Positions 8,841 through 17,882 are shown, counted from the first letter of the stretch. The stretch is 64,000 bases of DNA from an uncultured Bacilli bacterium (GCA_934086485.1 CAKOIF010000007.1:1-64000); one strand, 5' to 3'. Notes: generated by a model not told the origin, from the sequence alone. Numbers and translations are program-made.

Positions 8841-10604
8841 ATGAAAATTAATAATATAAAAATTATGGGTGTGTTTGCGACAGTACTTTTATTAGTTATA
8901 GTAATAACAGCATCATTTGCATATTTTGGTTCATTTAATGTAAATTTAAATAATAATGTAGCAGTAAATGTAAATTCAGTATCACCAGGAGATGCAACAT
9001 TTACCTCAAATGCGACGCAGTTGAATTTACAAGTACCAGCCGCAAATATGAGTTTTACAGCAGCAAATAACGAAGTTGCAGCAGCAGAAAATACCGCATT
9101 TCTAGATGTAACTCTTACTGGTTCATCAAATTTACTAACAACTTGTACATATGATATAGTTTATGAATATGATGCAGGAAGTAATGTATATGGACAAGGT
9201 ACAACGACAAAAACAAGTGGCGCTACAAAAGAAATAACAATTGAAGTAAATGGTATGAATGGAAATAATCATTTTGCTACAGAAACAAATTTTGATCATG
9301 CTAGTATTCAAAGTCATTATGATAGTACCAATAAATATTATAAATTAGTCGAGGGAGCAACAATAAAAAGTTTAGGAAGTACTCAATCAGTAAGATGGAA
9401 AATAACAGGAAGATATTATAATTCGAATATAAGTCAAGCACAATTAGGTGGAAAAAACTTTATTGGTAAAATATATGCAATAAGTAAAGGATGTTCTTCA
9501 GAAGATGGAACAACTGTTAAAAAAGGGTATGAAACAATCCTTGCAAATAATGGTGGAAAAACTGCAATTGAGGCAAAAACAGCAGATTTTACAAAAGTAG
9601 AAACCAGTAATGCTGGAATGTATTCATATACTGAAGGAACAGGTAAAACATATTATTATAGAGGAGCAGTAGACAATAACTGGGTTAAATATGGTAAGTT
9701 TAAAGAAGAGCAAATTGTTTATAGAGGCTTTTATGATGAAAACTCCACAGATGTAGTATGGTATGATGAAAATAATGTAACAAAATACATGGATTACGCA
9801 ACATTAGCAGAGTGTCAAACTGGAGTTGATGCTGATAATTATGGCTCATCTTATAACTACAAATGTAAAGCAGTAACGTACGCATATAAAGATGATGATA
9901 TGTACTGGAGAATAATAAGAGTAGATAAAGATAATAAAATAAAAATGATATATGCAGGAAGTAAAGCACCAAGTGAAAGTACAAAAGTTGCAATTACTGG
10001 AACAAATACAAATATGGGTTTCACGCCATATAATAATGATAGTGATCATGCAGAATATGTAGGATTTCAATATACAACTGGTTCACAAAGAGGAACAACA
10101 ACAAATAGTACAATAAAAACATATTTAGATAATTGGTATACAAAATATTTTAATGAAAATATAGGAACATCAAGATTTGTTAAAACAACATTTTGCAATG
10201 ATAGAAATACATCAAGTACTTGGGCATCAACTGGCAGTAGAGTTGAATATGCTCCATATACTAGGCTATCTTCATATACACCAACACCCACGTTCGAATG
10301 TAATACTGCGGATATGTTAACAAATAATTTAGGACTAATAACAACGGATGAAGTAGCAATGGCAGGCGGAAAGCTATATGAGAACAACACTGCTTTCTAT
10401 TTAAGCAATAATATGGCTTATTGGTCGGGCTCCCCTTATGATTTCACTGTTCTTCCTTGCGTATTTGGGCTTAGCCCGTTTGGTGGTCTGTATAGTGGCA
10501 ATGTTGCTAATCGTAATATTGGTGCTCGAGGTGTAGTTTCTCTATCCTCTGAAACCAAATTACTTGGCAGTGGAACATATAATGATGTTTACACAGTAAG
10601 TTAG
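8841..10604 (+). CDS. Phase-variable surface protein, paralogue 1
   Basis: This is a 587-residue secreted or membrane-anchored protein. The N terminus has one hydrophobic helix ('VFATVLLLVIVITASFAYFG') and then a Thr/Asn/Ala-rich extracellular region ('NVNLNNNVAVNVN', 'ATQLNLQVPAANMS') nearly identical to the genes at 36544 and 38749, including at DNA level. The helix plus SFAYF resembles SipW/TasA-type secretion signals. The C-terminal domain (about residues 480-587) contains 'YWSGSPYDF' and ends in 'ARGVVSLSSETKLLGSGTYN', a variable version of the C-terminal domain of the other paralogues. I start it at ATG 8841 because GGGAGAG precedes it and the same leader, TATTTATAAGGGAT, precedes the other two starts. 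Adhesin or pilin-like functions are guesses. Confidence 0.85.
   Translation: MKINNIKIMGVFATVLLLVIVITASFAYFGSFNVNLNNNVAVNVNSVSPGDATFTSNATQLNLQVPAANMSFTAANNEVAAAENTAFLDVTLTGSSNLLTTCTYDIVYEYDAGSNVYGQGTTTKTSGATKEITIEVNGMNGNNHFATETNFDHASIQSHYDSTNKYYKLVEGATIKSLGSTQSVRWKITGRYYNSNISQAQLGGKNFIGKIYAISKGCSSEDGTTVKKGYETILANNGGKTAIEAKTADFTKVETSNAGMYSYTEGTGKTYYYRGAVDNNWVKYGKFKEEQIVYRGFYDENSTDVVWYDENNVTKYMDYATLAECQTGVDADNYGSSYNYKCKAVTYAYKDDDMYWRIIRVDKDNKIKMIYAGSKAPSESTKVAITGTNTNMGFTPYNNDSDHAEYVGFQYTTGSQRGTTTNSTIKTYLDNWYTKYFNENIGTSRFVKTTFCNDRNTSSTWASTGSRVEYAPYTRLSSYTPTPTFECNTADMLTNNLGLITTDEVAMAGGKLYENNTAFYLSNNMAYWSGSPYDFTVLPCVFGLSPFGGLYSGNVANRNIGARGVVSLSSETKLLGSGTYNDVYTVS
10405..10545 (+). other. A-depleted, GC-rich segment; candidate hypervariable region
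   Basis: Inside the 3' end of surface gene 1 the composition changes sharply. By hand count 10421-10500 has 8 A and 40 G+C out of 80, against about 40 percent A and 28 percent GC around it. Most codons here end in T or C, unlike the A-ending codons of the rest of the gene. Depletion of A in a short 3' segment of a receptor-like gene is what a diversity-generating retroelement target would show. No reverse transcriptase or template repeat is in the window. Confidence 0.4.
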
Positions 10605-10616
10605 AAATGTTATAAT
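10588..10616 (+). promoter_or_regulatory. Promoter of the dus gene inside the end of surface gene 1
   Basis: TTTACA at 10588-10593 and TATAAT at 10611-10616 are separated by 17 bp. The -35 lies within the last codons of the surface gene, so dus is transcribed independently of the phase state upstream. Confidence 0.7.
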
Positions 10617-10642
10617 CTTTCTTGAAAAGGAAAGATTTTTTT

Positions 10643-11626
10643 ATGGTTAAAATAGGTAATGTAGAAATAAATGGTAAGATAGTACTTGCTCCAATGGCTG
10701 GAATAACAAATAAAACATATCGTATGATATGTAAAGAGTTTGGTGCCGCTTTAGTAGTCGGTGAAATGGTATCAGATAAAGCTATAATGTTTGGTAATGA
10801 AAAAACTAAAAAACTTTTAGACATGGATGAAAGTGAAAGACCTATATCACAACAAATATTTGGTTCTGATAAAGAAAGTTTTTGCATAGCAGCTAAAAAA
10901 GTTTATGAATATATGCATCCAGATATTATTGATATAAATATGGGATGTCCTGTTCCTAAAATTGCTATTAGGTCACAGGCAGGTAGTGCACTTTTAAAAA
11001 GTCCTGAAAAAATATATGAAATAGTAAAAACTGTAAAAGAAAGTGTTCCTTGTCCTGTAACTGTTAAAATAAGAAGTGGTTGGGATGAAAATAGCATAAA
11101 TTGTGTTGAGGTCGCTAAAATATGTGAAAAAGCTGGTGCAAGTGCAATAACTCTTCATGCAAGAACCAGAAGTCAAGGTTATTCAGGTCATAGTGATTGG
11201 TCTTTAATTAAAAAAGTTAAAGAAAGTGTAAATATACCTGTAATTGGAAATGGTGATGTAACATCTTGTTATGAGGCTGAAAAGATGCTTGCAGAAACAG
11301 GCTGTGATTTAGTAATGATAGGCAGAGGCCTTCTTGGAAATCCATGGCTCATCAAAGAATGTAATGATTATTTAAATGAAGGAAAACTTCCTAAAAAAGT
11401 TACTTATGAAGAAAAAATAGAAATGATGAAAAGACATTTAACTGGTTTAGTTTCTGAAAAAGGAGAAAAAAGTGCAGTACTTGAAATAAGAACTCATTTT
11501 CTATATTATTTAAAAGGTCTTGAGGGTAGTAGTGAAATAAAAAATATGATATGTAAAGAAACATCTTATGAAAATATTATAAAAATTCTTGATAACTATT
11601 TAATTCAATTAGAAAATAACAAATAA
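10643..11626 (+). CDS. dusB: tRNA-dihydrouridine synthase (DusB type)
   Basis: This FMN enzyme reduces uridines in the tRNA D-loop. Landmarks are 'LAPMAGITNKTYRMICKEFGA', 'DINMGCPVPK', 'VTVKIRSGWDE', 'ITLHARTRSQGYSGHSDW' and 'VIGNGDVTS' with 'VMIGRGLLGNPWL'. The cysteine of the 'NMGCP' motif is the catalytic acid. Length is typical at about 327 residues from ATG 10643; a TTG 21 bases upstream is a possible alternative. A hairpin made by the leader (AATCTTTC/GAAAGATT) overlaps the putative ribosome-binding region and could be the surface-gene terminator, a translational control element or both. Confidence 0.93.
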   Translation: MVKIGNVEINGKIVLAPMAGITNKTYRMICKEFGAALVVGEMVSDKAIMFGNEKTKKLLDMDESERPISQQIFGSDKESFCIAAKKVYEYMHPDIIDINMGCPVPKIAIRSQAGSALLKSPEKIYEIVKTVKESVPCPVTVKIRSGWDENSINCVEVAKICEKAGASAITLHARTRSQGYSGHSDWSLIKKVKESVNIPVIGNGDVTSCYEAEKMLAETGCDLVMIGRGLLGNPWLIKECNDYLNEGKLPKKVTYEEKIEMMKRHLTGLVSEKGEKSAVLEIRTHFLYYLKGLEGSSEIKNMICKETSYENIIKILDNYLIQLENNK

Positions 11627-11636
11627 TTTATTGTAA

Positions 11637-11661
11637 ACAAAAAAGGCTTTTGGCCTTTTTA
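11637..11661. terminator. Bidirectional terminator between dus and the minus-strand genes
   Basis: AAAAAGGC and GCCTTTTT flank a short loop with A and T tracts on either side, so it can serve both converging transcripts. Confidence 0.8.
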
Positions 11662-12195
11662 TTTGATTTCTAAAATAATTTCATATTCTTGAAGTATTTG
11701 TTGAAGCATCTTTTTATTCATATAATAATTTTCATCATTATAACGAAGTATTAAATAATCATCTTTATTTTTATTAAATAGAGTAGTTCCTTTATTACTA
11801 TCAATTTGCTTTAAAATATTTTGTACTTCATCATCAGTAAGCTCTTTTTTAAAGTCAATGTGGTAACCATGAAGTGGATCAAAAATATAAAAATAATCTG
11901 TATAATATGCATAAACTACATTTGATTTTGTTATATATAAATAATAATTTTTATCAATGTTAGTTTCTTTTAAAAAGGTACCTTTATCTGTTAAATTATT
12001 TCCTTTGGTGGTTTCTCCGAAATTAACTCTTATATAATAATCCTCTTTATATAGTTTATCAAATTCATTTTTCTTTTCACTTCTTAAAAAGTAAAATACC
12101 ATAAATATTATTAATATTGTTAATATGATTGAACCTATTAATATTAAAGTACTGTTATTTCTTACTTTTGGTTTATCTAAATCACTATTTTTCAT
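11659..12195 (-). CDS. Small membrane-anchored protein of unknown function
   Basis: The 178-residue product has a short basic cytoplasmic N terminus, one membrane helix at about residues 16-37 ('LILIGSIILTILIIFMVFYF') and an extracellular domain rich in Tyr, Asp and Lys. I recognise no family. It starts one base before the murC stop region, in the order regulator-murC-this gene, so it is probably the last gene of a murC operon and could act at the envelope. The shared terminator lies at its 3' end. Confidence 0.65.
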   Translation of the reverse strand: MKNSDLDKPKVRNNSTLILIGSIILTILIIFMVFYFLRSEKKNEFDKLYKEDYYIRVNFGETTKGNNLTDKGTFLKETNIDKNYYLYITKSNVVYAYYTDYFYIFDPLHGYHIDFKKELTDDEVQNILKQIDSNKGTTLFNKNKDDYLILRYNDENYYMNKKMLQQILQEYEIILEIK

Positions 12196-12196
12196 A

Positions 12197-13552
12197 TTAC
12201 TCCTTTACTAAATTTTTAGCAACTTCATTTACGGGTCCAGCACCAATTGTTATAACTAAATCATTTTCTGAAACTATATTTTTTATATGTTTTTCAATTT
12301 TATCAAATGAATCTAAATAAATTACATTTGGGTTCTTTTCTTTTATTAAATCTACTAAATCACTTTCTTTTACATTCCAGATATTTTCCTCTCTAGCGGG
12401 GTAAATTGGAGCAATTATAATATTATCAAAGTTTGAAAGTACATCAGCAAATTCTTTTAAGTGTTGAATTGTTCTTGAATATGTATGTGATTGAAATATA
12501 GCATAATCTTTATTATGTTTTGTTTTCTTTACTGAATCAAGTGTTGTTTTAATTTCACTAGGATGGTGAGCATAATCATCATAAACAAAAGCACCATTAC
12601 ATTTACCTAAAAATTCAAATCTTCTTCCTACACCTGTGTATGAAGAAAGTCCTTCCTTTATAAAGTTAATATCTATATTATAAAGCATGCACATTGCAAT
12701 TGCAGCAAGTGAATTATAAATGTTATGTTTACCTGTTACTGATAAAGATATTTTATCTATATATTGATTATCAATATATAAATCATAAGTAGGGTGTCCT
12801 ACATCATCAAATTCTATATTTTTTGCCATATAATTTGAATTATTATTAATACCATAAGTTATTTTATTATAACCATTTGCCATTTTAATTGTATTTTCAT
12901 CATCATTATTTACAATTAAATTACCATTATTATCGAGCTTATCTGCAAATTTTCTAAATGAGGAAATAATACCATCAATATTTTTAAAATAATCTAAATG
13001 ATCATCATCAATATCTAAAACTATTTCACTTGTAGGGTAAAAGTCTAAAAAACTATCTACATATTCACAAGATTCTGCGATAAAATATTTTTTAGTTCCA
13101 ACATTATAATTAGAATTTATTATAGGAAGGTGAGCACCAATCATTATTGTAGGATTAAGATTTGCTTTAACAAAAATTGTACTAACCATACCTGTTGTTG
13201 TGCTTTTACCATGGGTTCCTGAAATGCATAATACATTTTCATATTCTTTCATAAGAATTCCTAAAAAAGTACTTCTTTCAAAAACTAATTTATTATTTTC
13301 TCTTGCATATTTTAATTCTTCATTATCTTCGTGAATTGCAGCGGTATAAACAACTATATCTGCATTTTTAACATTTTCTAAATTTGGTTTATTACTTACC
13401 TCGATGCCTTTTTCATTTAATGATTTTGTTATATCAGTAACTCCAGCATCATAACCAGTAATTTTACAGTTAAATGATAAAAGTATTCCAGCAATACCAC
13501 TCATAGAGATACCACCTATACCTATCATATGAATTTTTTTATTTTCAAACAT
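12197..13552 (-). CDS. murC: UDP-N-acetylmuramate--L-alanine ligase MurC
   Basis: MurC adds the first amino acid, L-Ala, to UDP-MurNAc. The N-terminal Rossmann loop 'HMIGIGGISMSGIAG', the ATP loop 'CISGTHGKSTTTGM' and 'VYDDYAHHPSEIKTTL' (the MurC-specific segment with the HH pair) are all present. At 451 residues from ATG 13552 it is full length. That start is preferred over an upstream one because GGAAG lies just before it. It lies apart from the murG/murD cluster, downstream of a Crp/Fnr-type regulator. Confidence 0.96.
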   Translation of the reverse strand: MFENKKIHMIGIGGISMSGIAGILLSFNCKITGYDAGVTDITKSLNEKGIEVSNKPNLENVKNADIVVYTAAIHEDNEELKYARENNKLVFERSTFLGILMKEYENVLCISGTHGKSTTTGMVSTIFVKANLNPTIMIGAHLPIINSNYNVGTKKYFIAESCEYVDSFLDFYPTSEIVLDIDDDHLDYFKNIDGIISSFRKFADKLDNNGNLIVNNDDENTIKMANGYNKITYGINNNSNYMAKNIEFDDVGHPTYDLYIDNQYIDKISLSVTGKHNIYNSLAAIAMCMLYNIDINFIKEGLSSYTGVGRRFEFLGKCNGAFVYDDYAHHPSEIKTTLDSVKKTKHNKDYAIFQSHTYSRTIQHLKEFADVLSNFDNIIIAPIYPAREENIWNVKESDLVDLIKEKNPNVIYLDSFDKIEKHIKNIVSENDLVITIGAGPVNEVAKNLVKE

Positions 13553-13592
13553 TTTTCTTCTTCCTTTCAATTATATTATACTTTAAAAAAGA

Positions 13593-14234
13593 TTAGATAG
13601 CAAATGAGTGACGATATAATAAAATAATTTTTTTACCTTTTATATCTATTATACCTTCCTCTTTTAAATTTTTAAGTTCTCTATGCATTGCACTTCGATC
13701 AATTGCTAGAAAATCTGCGAGTTCTGAAAAAGAAATAGTTAAATAAATTATACTACTTCCATGAGCTTGACTTTCAATATCAAAATATTCAAGAAGTTTA
13801 TCACGAATTGTCTTTTTAGATATTATCTGAAGTCTATCATTTCTTTTTCTAATTTTATCATTTAAAATAATCATAATATTTTTTAAAAATGTATTAAAAT
13901 ATTCTTGATTTAAATTAGCATTTATTACTAAATCATAGTCAAATACTAAAACTGTTGTTTCTTCATTTGCAATCATATCATACTCTTTGTTATATAAATA
14001 TGATAGGTTAGAACCAAAAATGTCATCTTCGTAAAGTTCTTCGATTATAAGTTTATTACCATTATAATCAGTATGAACTATTTTAGCATTTCCATTTATA
14101 ATTATTCCGATTATGTGATCTTTGAGAACTTTTGATATATTATCATTCTTTTTAAAAGTATAGTATAATCCTTCGAGATAGTTAATTAATTTATTTTTCT
14201 CTTTATCAGATATTTTATCAAACAATTTTATCAT
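13593..14234 (-). CDS. Crp/Fnr-family transcriptional regulator without cysteines
   Basis: The product has a cyclic-nucleotide-binding-like beta-barrel (about residues 20-115), a dimerisation helix and a winged helix with 'SFSELADFLAIDRSAMHREL' near residues 165-190 as the recognition element. It contains no cysteine, so it cannot carry an Fnr-type iron-sulfur cluster; the signal is unknown. It is divergent from nrdD and a perfect 16-bp palindrome lies between them. It probably controls nrdDG and itself. Confidence 0.85.
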   Translation of the reverse strand: MIKLFDKISDKEKNKLINYLEGLYYTFKKNDNISKVLKDHIIGIIINGNAKIVHTDYNGNKLIIEELYEDDIFGSNLSYLYNKEYDMIANEETTVLVFDYDLVINANLNQEYFNTFLKNIMIILNDKIRKRNDRLQIISKKTIRDKLLEYFDIESQAHGSSIIYLTISFSELADFLAIDRSAMHRELKNLKEEGIIDIKGKKIILLYRHSFAI

Positions 14235-14273
14235 TTACACCTCTCATGTAAAATTTTATCATTTTTTTAAATA

Positions 14274-14289
14274 TGTTGCAATTGCAACA
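14274..14289. promoter_or_regulatory. Palindromic operator between the Crp/Fnr-type gene and nrdD
   Basis: TGTTGCAATTGCAACA is a perfect 16-bp palindrome. The nrdD -10 (TATAGT, 14311-14316) has no good -35, and its predicted start near 14323 puts the palindrome centre at about -41.5, the class II activator position for Crp/Fnr proteins. Confidence 0.65.
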
Positions 14290-14343
14290 ATACATTTTTT
14301 TAAAATGTGTTATAGTTTAGTTATGTTAGAGGAAGGTGGATTT

Positions 14344-16497
14344 ATGAAAATAGTTAAAAGAGATGGACATATTGTTGATTATTGTCCAGAAAAAATTGAA
14401 CTTGCCATTAAAAAGGCAAATGAAGAAGTTGCTGAAGAAGATAGAGTAAGTGACATTCAAATTAGAAATATTGTAAAATATGTTGAAGGATTAAAGAAAA
14501 AAAGAATGCTTGTTGAGGACATTCAAGATATTATTGAATATAGATTAATGGCTCTTGGAAAATATGCTCTTGCAAAAGAATATATAACTTATAGATATAC
14601 AAGAGAATTAGTAAGAAAAAGTAATACAACAGATTTATCCATTAAAGAATTAATTGATGGTGAAAGTGAATATTGGAATACAGAAAATTCTAATAAAAAT
14701 GCTAAAATTGTTACAACCCAAAGAGATTATTTAGCAGGTATTACCTCAACTGATATTACTCGTAGATTTTTACTTACTGAGGATATTGTAAAAGCTCATG
14801 ATGAAGGTATTATTCATTTTCATGATGCTGATTATTTTGCTCAAAATGCACTACATAATTGTGATTTAATTAACCTTGAGGATATGCTTCAAAATGGGAC
14901 AAATATTAATGGAGTTATGATTGAAAAACCTCATAGATTCTTAACCGCTATGACTATTGCTACGCAAATTATTACTGCTGTATCATCATCACAATATGGA
15001 GGATGTACTATAACTCTTACTCATTTAGCACCATTTGTTAGATGTAGTTATGAAAGATATTTAGATAAATATAAAGCAAGAAAATTCAAAAAAGAAGATG
15101 CTGAAAAATATGCAAAAGAAGATTTGCAAAAAGAAATTACTGATGGAGTTCAAACATTCCAATATCAAATTAACTCAATGACTACGACTAATGGTCAAGC
15201 ACCATTTTTAAGCGTATGTATGTATCTTGGTGAAACTAGCGAATATAAAGATGAACTTGCAATGATTATTGAGGAAGTTTTAAAACAAAGAATTCAAGGT
15301 ATGAAAAATGAAAAAGGTGTTTACATTACACCAGCTTTCCCAAAACTTTTATATGTCCTTGAGGAAGATAATATCAAACCAGGTAGTAAGTATTATTATT
15401 TAACACAGCTTTCCGCTAAATGTACTGCTAAAAGAATGGTTCCAGATTATATTTCTGAAAAGATTATGAAAGAACTTAAAATTGATAAAAATGGAAATGG
15501 TCAATGTTACCCTTGTATGGGATGCCGTAGTTTCTTAACTCCATATGTTGATGAAAAAGGTAATCCAAAATACTATGGTAGATTTAATCAAGGTGTTGTT
15601 ACTATTAATCTTCCTGATGTTGCACTTTCATCAGATAAAGATATGGAACTATTCTGGAAAATATTTGATGATAGACTAGAACTATGTCATAGAGCACTTC
15701 AGATAAGACATAAAAGACTTTCAAAAGTTACAAGCGATGTAGCACCAATTTTATGGCAACACGGAGCACTTGCAAGACTTGGTAAAGGCGAAAGTATTCA
15801 TGATCTTTTACATCACGGTTATTCAACAATTTCACTTGGTTATGCAGGACTATATGAATGTGTAAAATATATGACAGGACATTCTCATACTGATGAATCA
15901 GTTGGTAAAGAATTTGGTTTAAAAGTAATGCAATATATGAATGATAAATGTAAAAAATGGAAAGAGGAAGAAGATATTGATTATTCGGTATATGGAACTC
16001 CAATTGAATCAACAACATATAAATTTGCTAAATGTTTAAAAGATAGATTTGGTGTTGTTAAAGGTATCACTGATAGAAATTACATTACCAATTCATATCA
16101 CGTACCAGTATTCGAAGAAATTGATGCCTTTACTAAATTAAAACTTGAAAGTGAATTTCAAAAACTTTCTCCAGGTGGAGCAATTAGTTATATTGAAACT
16201 CCAAATCTTGAAAATAATTTAGATGTTGTTATGGAGGTAATTGAATACATTTATAATAATATTATGTATGCTGAACTTAATACAAAATCTGATTATTGCC
16301 AAGCATGTGGTTATACTGGTGAAATTCTAATTGATGATAATCTAGAATGGTATTGTCCAAACTGTGGAAATAGAGATCACGATAAATTAAATGTTGCACG
16401 TAGAACTTGTGGTTATATTGGAACTAACTTTTGGAATAAGGGTAGAACCGAAGAAATAAAAGAAAGAGTAATGCACATAGATAACAAGGATGCTTAA
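14344..16497 (+). CDS. nrdD: Anaerobic (class III) ribonucleoside-triphosphate reductase NrdD
   Basis: NrdD makes deoxyribonucleotides without oxygen, using a glycyl radical installed by NrdG. The N-terminal ATP-cone ('IVKRDGHIVDYCPEKIELAI'), the 'HFHDADYF' segment, the zinc ribbon 'CQACGYTGE...CPNCGN' and the glycyl-radical region 'RRTCGYIG' near the C terminus are all visible. I start at ATG 14344, preceded by GAGGAAGGTGG; an upstream ATG at 14305 lies inside the promoter. Length is about 717 residues. It is two bases from nrdG and marks the organism as capable of strict anaerobiosis. Confidence 0.97.
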   Translation: MKIVKRDGHIVDYCPEKIELAIKKANEEVAEEDRVSDIQIRNIVKYVEGLKKKRMLVEDIQDIIEYRLMALGKYALAKEYITYRYTRELVRKSNTTDLSIKELIDGESEYWNTENSNKNAKIVTTQRDYLAGITSTDITRRFLLTEDIVKAHDEGIIHFHDADYFAQNALHNCDLINLEDMLQNGTNINGVMIEKPHRFLTAMTIATQIITAVSSSQYGGCTITLTHLAPFVRCSYERYLDKYKARKFKKEDAEKYAKEDLQKEITDGVQTFQYQINSMTTTNGQAPFLSVCMYLGETSEYKDELAMIIEEVLKQRIQGMKNEKGVYITPAFPKLLYVLEEDNIKPGSKYYYLTQLSAKCTAKRMVPDYISEKIMKELKIDKNGNGQCYPCMGCRSFLTPYVDEKGNPKYYGRFNQGVVTINLPDVALSSDKDMELFWKIFDDRLELCHRALQIRHKRLSKVTSDVAPILWQHGALARLGKGESIHDLLHHGYSTISLGYAGLYECVKYMTGHSHTDESVGKEFGLKVMQYMNDKCKKWKEEEDIDYSVYGTPIESTTYKFAKCLKDRFGVVKGITDRNYITNSYHVPVFEEIDAFTKLKLESEFQKLSPGGAISYIETPNLENNLDVVMEVIEYIYNNIMYAELNTKSDYCQACGYTGEILIDDNLEWYCPNCGNRDHDKLNVARRTCGYIGTNFWNKGRTEEIKERVMHIDNKDA

Positions 16498-16499
16498 AT

Positions 16500-16991
16500 A
16501 TGAGATATCATAAAATTAGAAAAATGGACATTTCTAATGGACCAGGGGTAAGAGTTTCAATATTTATGCAAGGATGTGAGTTTCACTGTGAAAATTGTTT
16601 TAATAAAGAAACTTGGAATTTTGATGGAGGAAATGAGTTTACAGAAAAAACAATTGAGGAAGTATTAGAACTTTGCTCTAAAGATTTTATAACTGGACTT
16701 TCTATTTTAGGCGGAGAACCTTTACATCCAAATAATATTGAGGGTACTACTAAACTTGCTAAAGCATTCAAAGAAAAATACCCTAATAAAACTATATGGG
16801 TATGGAGTGGTTTCTTATTTGATAAAAATTTAAAAGACAAAGAAGTACTTAATTATATTGATGTTTTAGTCGATGGCCAATTTGTAAATAGTCTTCATAA
16901 TCCAACTTTAAAATGGAAAGGCTCCTCAAATCAGAGAGTAATAGATGTTCAAAAAAGTCTAAAAGAAAATAAAATTATAACTATTGAATAA
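16500..16991 (+). CDS. nrdG: Anaerobic ribonucleotide reductase activating protein NrdG
   Basis: NrdG is a radical-SAM enzyme that generates the glycyl radical on NrdD. The cluster motif appears as 'QGCEFHCENCFNKETW' (CxxxCxxC), followed by 'LSILGGEPLHP' and 'IWVWSGF'. The length, 163 residues, is standard. It follows nrdD by two bases and is closed by a terminator. Confidence 0.96.
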   Translation: MRYHKIRKMDISNGPGVRVSIFMQGCEFHCENCFNKETWNFDGGNEFTEKTIEEVLELCSKDFITGLSILGGEPLHPNNIEGTTKLAKAFKEKYPNKTIWVWSGFLFDKNLKDKEVLNYIDVLVDGQFVNSLHNPTLKWKGSSNQRVIDVQKSLKENKIITIE

Positions 16992-17017
16992 CTAGAAATT
17001 AATCTAGTTATTTTTTT
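16988..17017 (+). terminator. Intrinsic terminator of nrdDG
   Basis: ATAACTAG and CTAGTTAT form an 8-bp stem followed by seven T. Confidence 0.85.
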
Positions 17018-17188
17018 ATGCTCTAATGTAAAATATTTTACATAATATTAAATGTAAAATAATGTAAAATAAATTATTTAATTATGTAAAGAATATGTAA
17101 AATTTTAACTTTTTTGAAGAAATTTATCAAAAAAAGGAGGAAATTAGAAATTTTCCGGTAATAAGTATAGTGAAAGGAGAATTTCAAG

Positions 17189-17197
17189 ATGACATAG
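17189..17197 (+). other. Mini-ORF ATG-ACA-TAG with ribosome-binding site
   Basis: AAAGGAGA lies 8-9 bases upstream of ATGACATAG. The coding capacity is Met-Thr only. The same arrangement, with identical neighbouring bases, occurs at 30220. Confidence 0.5.
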
Positions 17198-17250
17198 AAA
17201 AATTTTAAAAATGTAAAATAAGCGTAAAGTAAAAAGAAAGGAGAAATAAT

Positions 17251-17259
17251 ATGACATAA
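17251..17259 (+). other. Second mini-ORF ATG-ACA-TAA with ribosome-binding site
   Basis: AAAGGAGA lies 7 bases upstream of ATGACATAA. It takes the position held by the Rpn start codon in the leader at the window start. The main gene 47 bases later has no ribosome-binding site of its own. Confidence 0.5.
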
Positions 17260-17305
17260 AATTAATTTAAAGTACTAGATTAATTTAGTCCAGTTTAATA
17301 CAAAT

Positions 17306-17869
17306 ATGCAAAATAATTTATACAGTATAAGAAATGAAAATATGAAATATTATTTTAAATCTAAATTAAGAAATCTTTCAAAAAGTTCTAATATTTATAA
17401 AGATGTTACAGAAAATTTTCTATTATTTATAGTTCCTAATAATCATAATATATCATTTGCTAAAGAAATTATTGTTAATGGAAAAACTTATAAACTTAAT
17501 AATCAAAATAAGTTTAATTTTAGAAATAATGAAATAAATGTAGCATTTTGGTTAATTAACACTATTGGTGGTAAAGTTGAGTTAAGATTTGAAATTTGTG
17601 AGGACAATTATATATCAAGTGCCGATTATAATTTCTTATCTGAACCTTTAGATTTAAAAGAAATAAAAAGGGGAGCCAGTAAATACTCCTTTGGACACAA
17701 TGTAACTAAACAAGCAAAGTCATTTATAATGGATGTTACTAATAATAGTAATATGACTGATGAATTAATTAATGCTAATTTAGAAAATGCTTTTAATTAT
17801 AAACAAGATTTAAATTACATTATTGTCAAAAGAGATAATGATTTACTGGGTATCTATAAAAGAAAATAG
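17306..17869 (+). CDS. Solitary nuclease-like toxin candidate (CdiA-CT / PBECR-like), paralogue A
   Basis: I assign this 187-residue protein tentatively. Its C-terminal half has Asp107 in 'SADYNFL', then 'PLDLKEI' with Asp116 and Lys118, Gln136, 'SFIMDV' and a final beta strand 'YIIVKRDNDLLGIYKRK'. That order (AD...(D/E)xK...Q...NF/SF...III.d) is what I recall of CdiA C-terminal tRNA nuclease domains and related phage 'BECR'-type nucleases. Paralogue B at 30257 aligns along its length. There is no signal peptide. The ATG has no Shine-Dalgarno, so translation may depend on the upstream mini-ORFs. No protein antitoxin is adjacent except possibly the gene at 18169; instead three convergent RNA genes begin 14 bases after the stop. 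Confidence 0.6.
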   Translation: MQNNLYSIRNENMKYYFKSKLRNLSKSSNIYKDVTENFLLFIVPNNHNISFAKEIIVNGKTYKLNNQNKFNFRNNEINVAFWLINTIGGKVELRFEICEDNYISSADYNFLSEPLDLKEIKRGASKYSFGHNVTKQAKSFIMDVTNNSNMTDELINANLENAFNYKQDLNYIIVKRDNDLLGIYKRK

Positions 17870-17882
17870 TGCATTAAGACAT

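Larger units (their letters stand above)
17034..17260 (+). promoter_or_regulatory. Leader shared with the loci at 1 bp and 30.1 kb
   Basis: This 300-base gene-free stretch begins with repeated TGTAAAATA strings. It then holds AAAGGAGGAAATTAGAAATT, in which GGAAA can pair with TTTCC, followed by CCGGTAATAA and two Shine-Dalgarno sites, each placed before an ATGACATAR mini-ORF. The 30.1-kb leader has the same order and near-identical sequence. The second half also matches the first 75 bases of the window, where the Rpn gene start occupies the place of the second mini-ORF. Confidence 0.6.

Noticed and set aside
9700..10390. Several long minus-strand open frames inside surface gene 1
   Set aside because: They are shadows of the A-rich plus-strand coding sequence, with no ribosome-binding sites and low-complexity Tyr/Leu/His-rich products.
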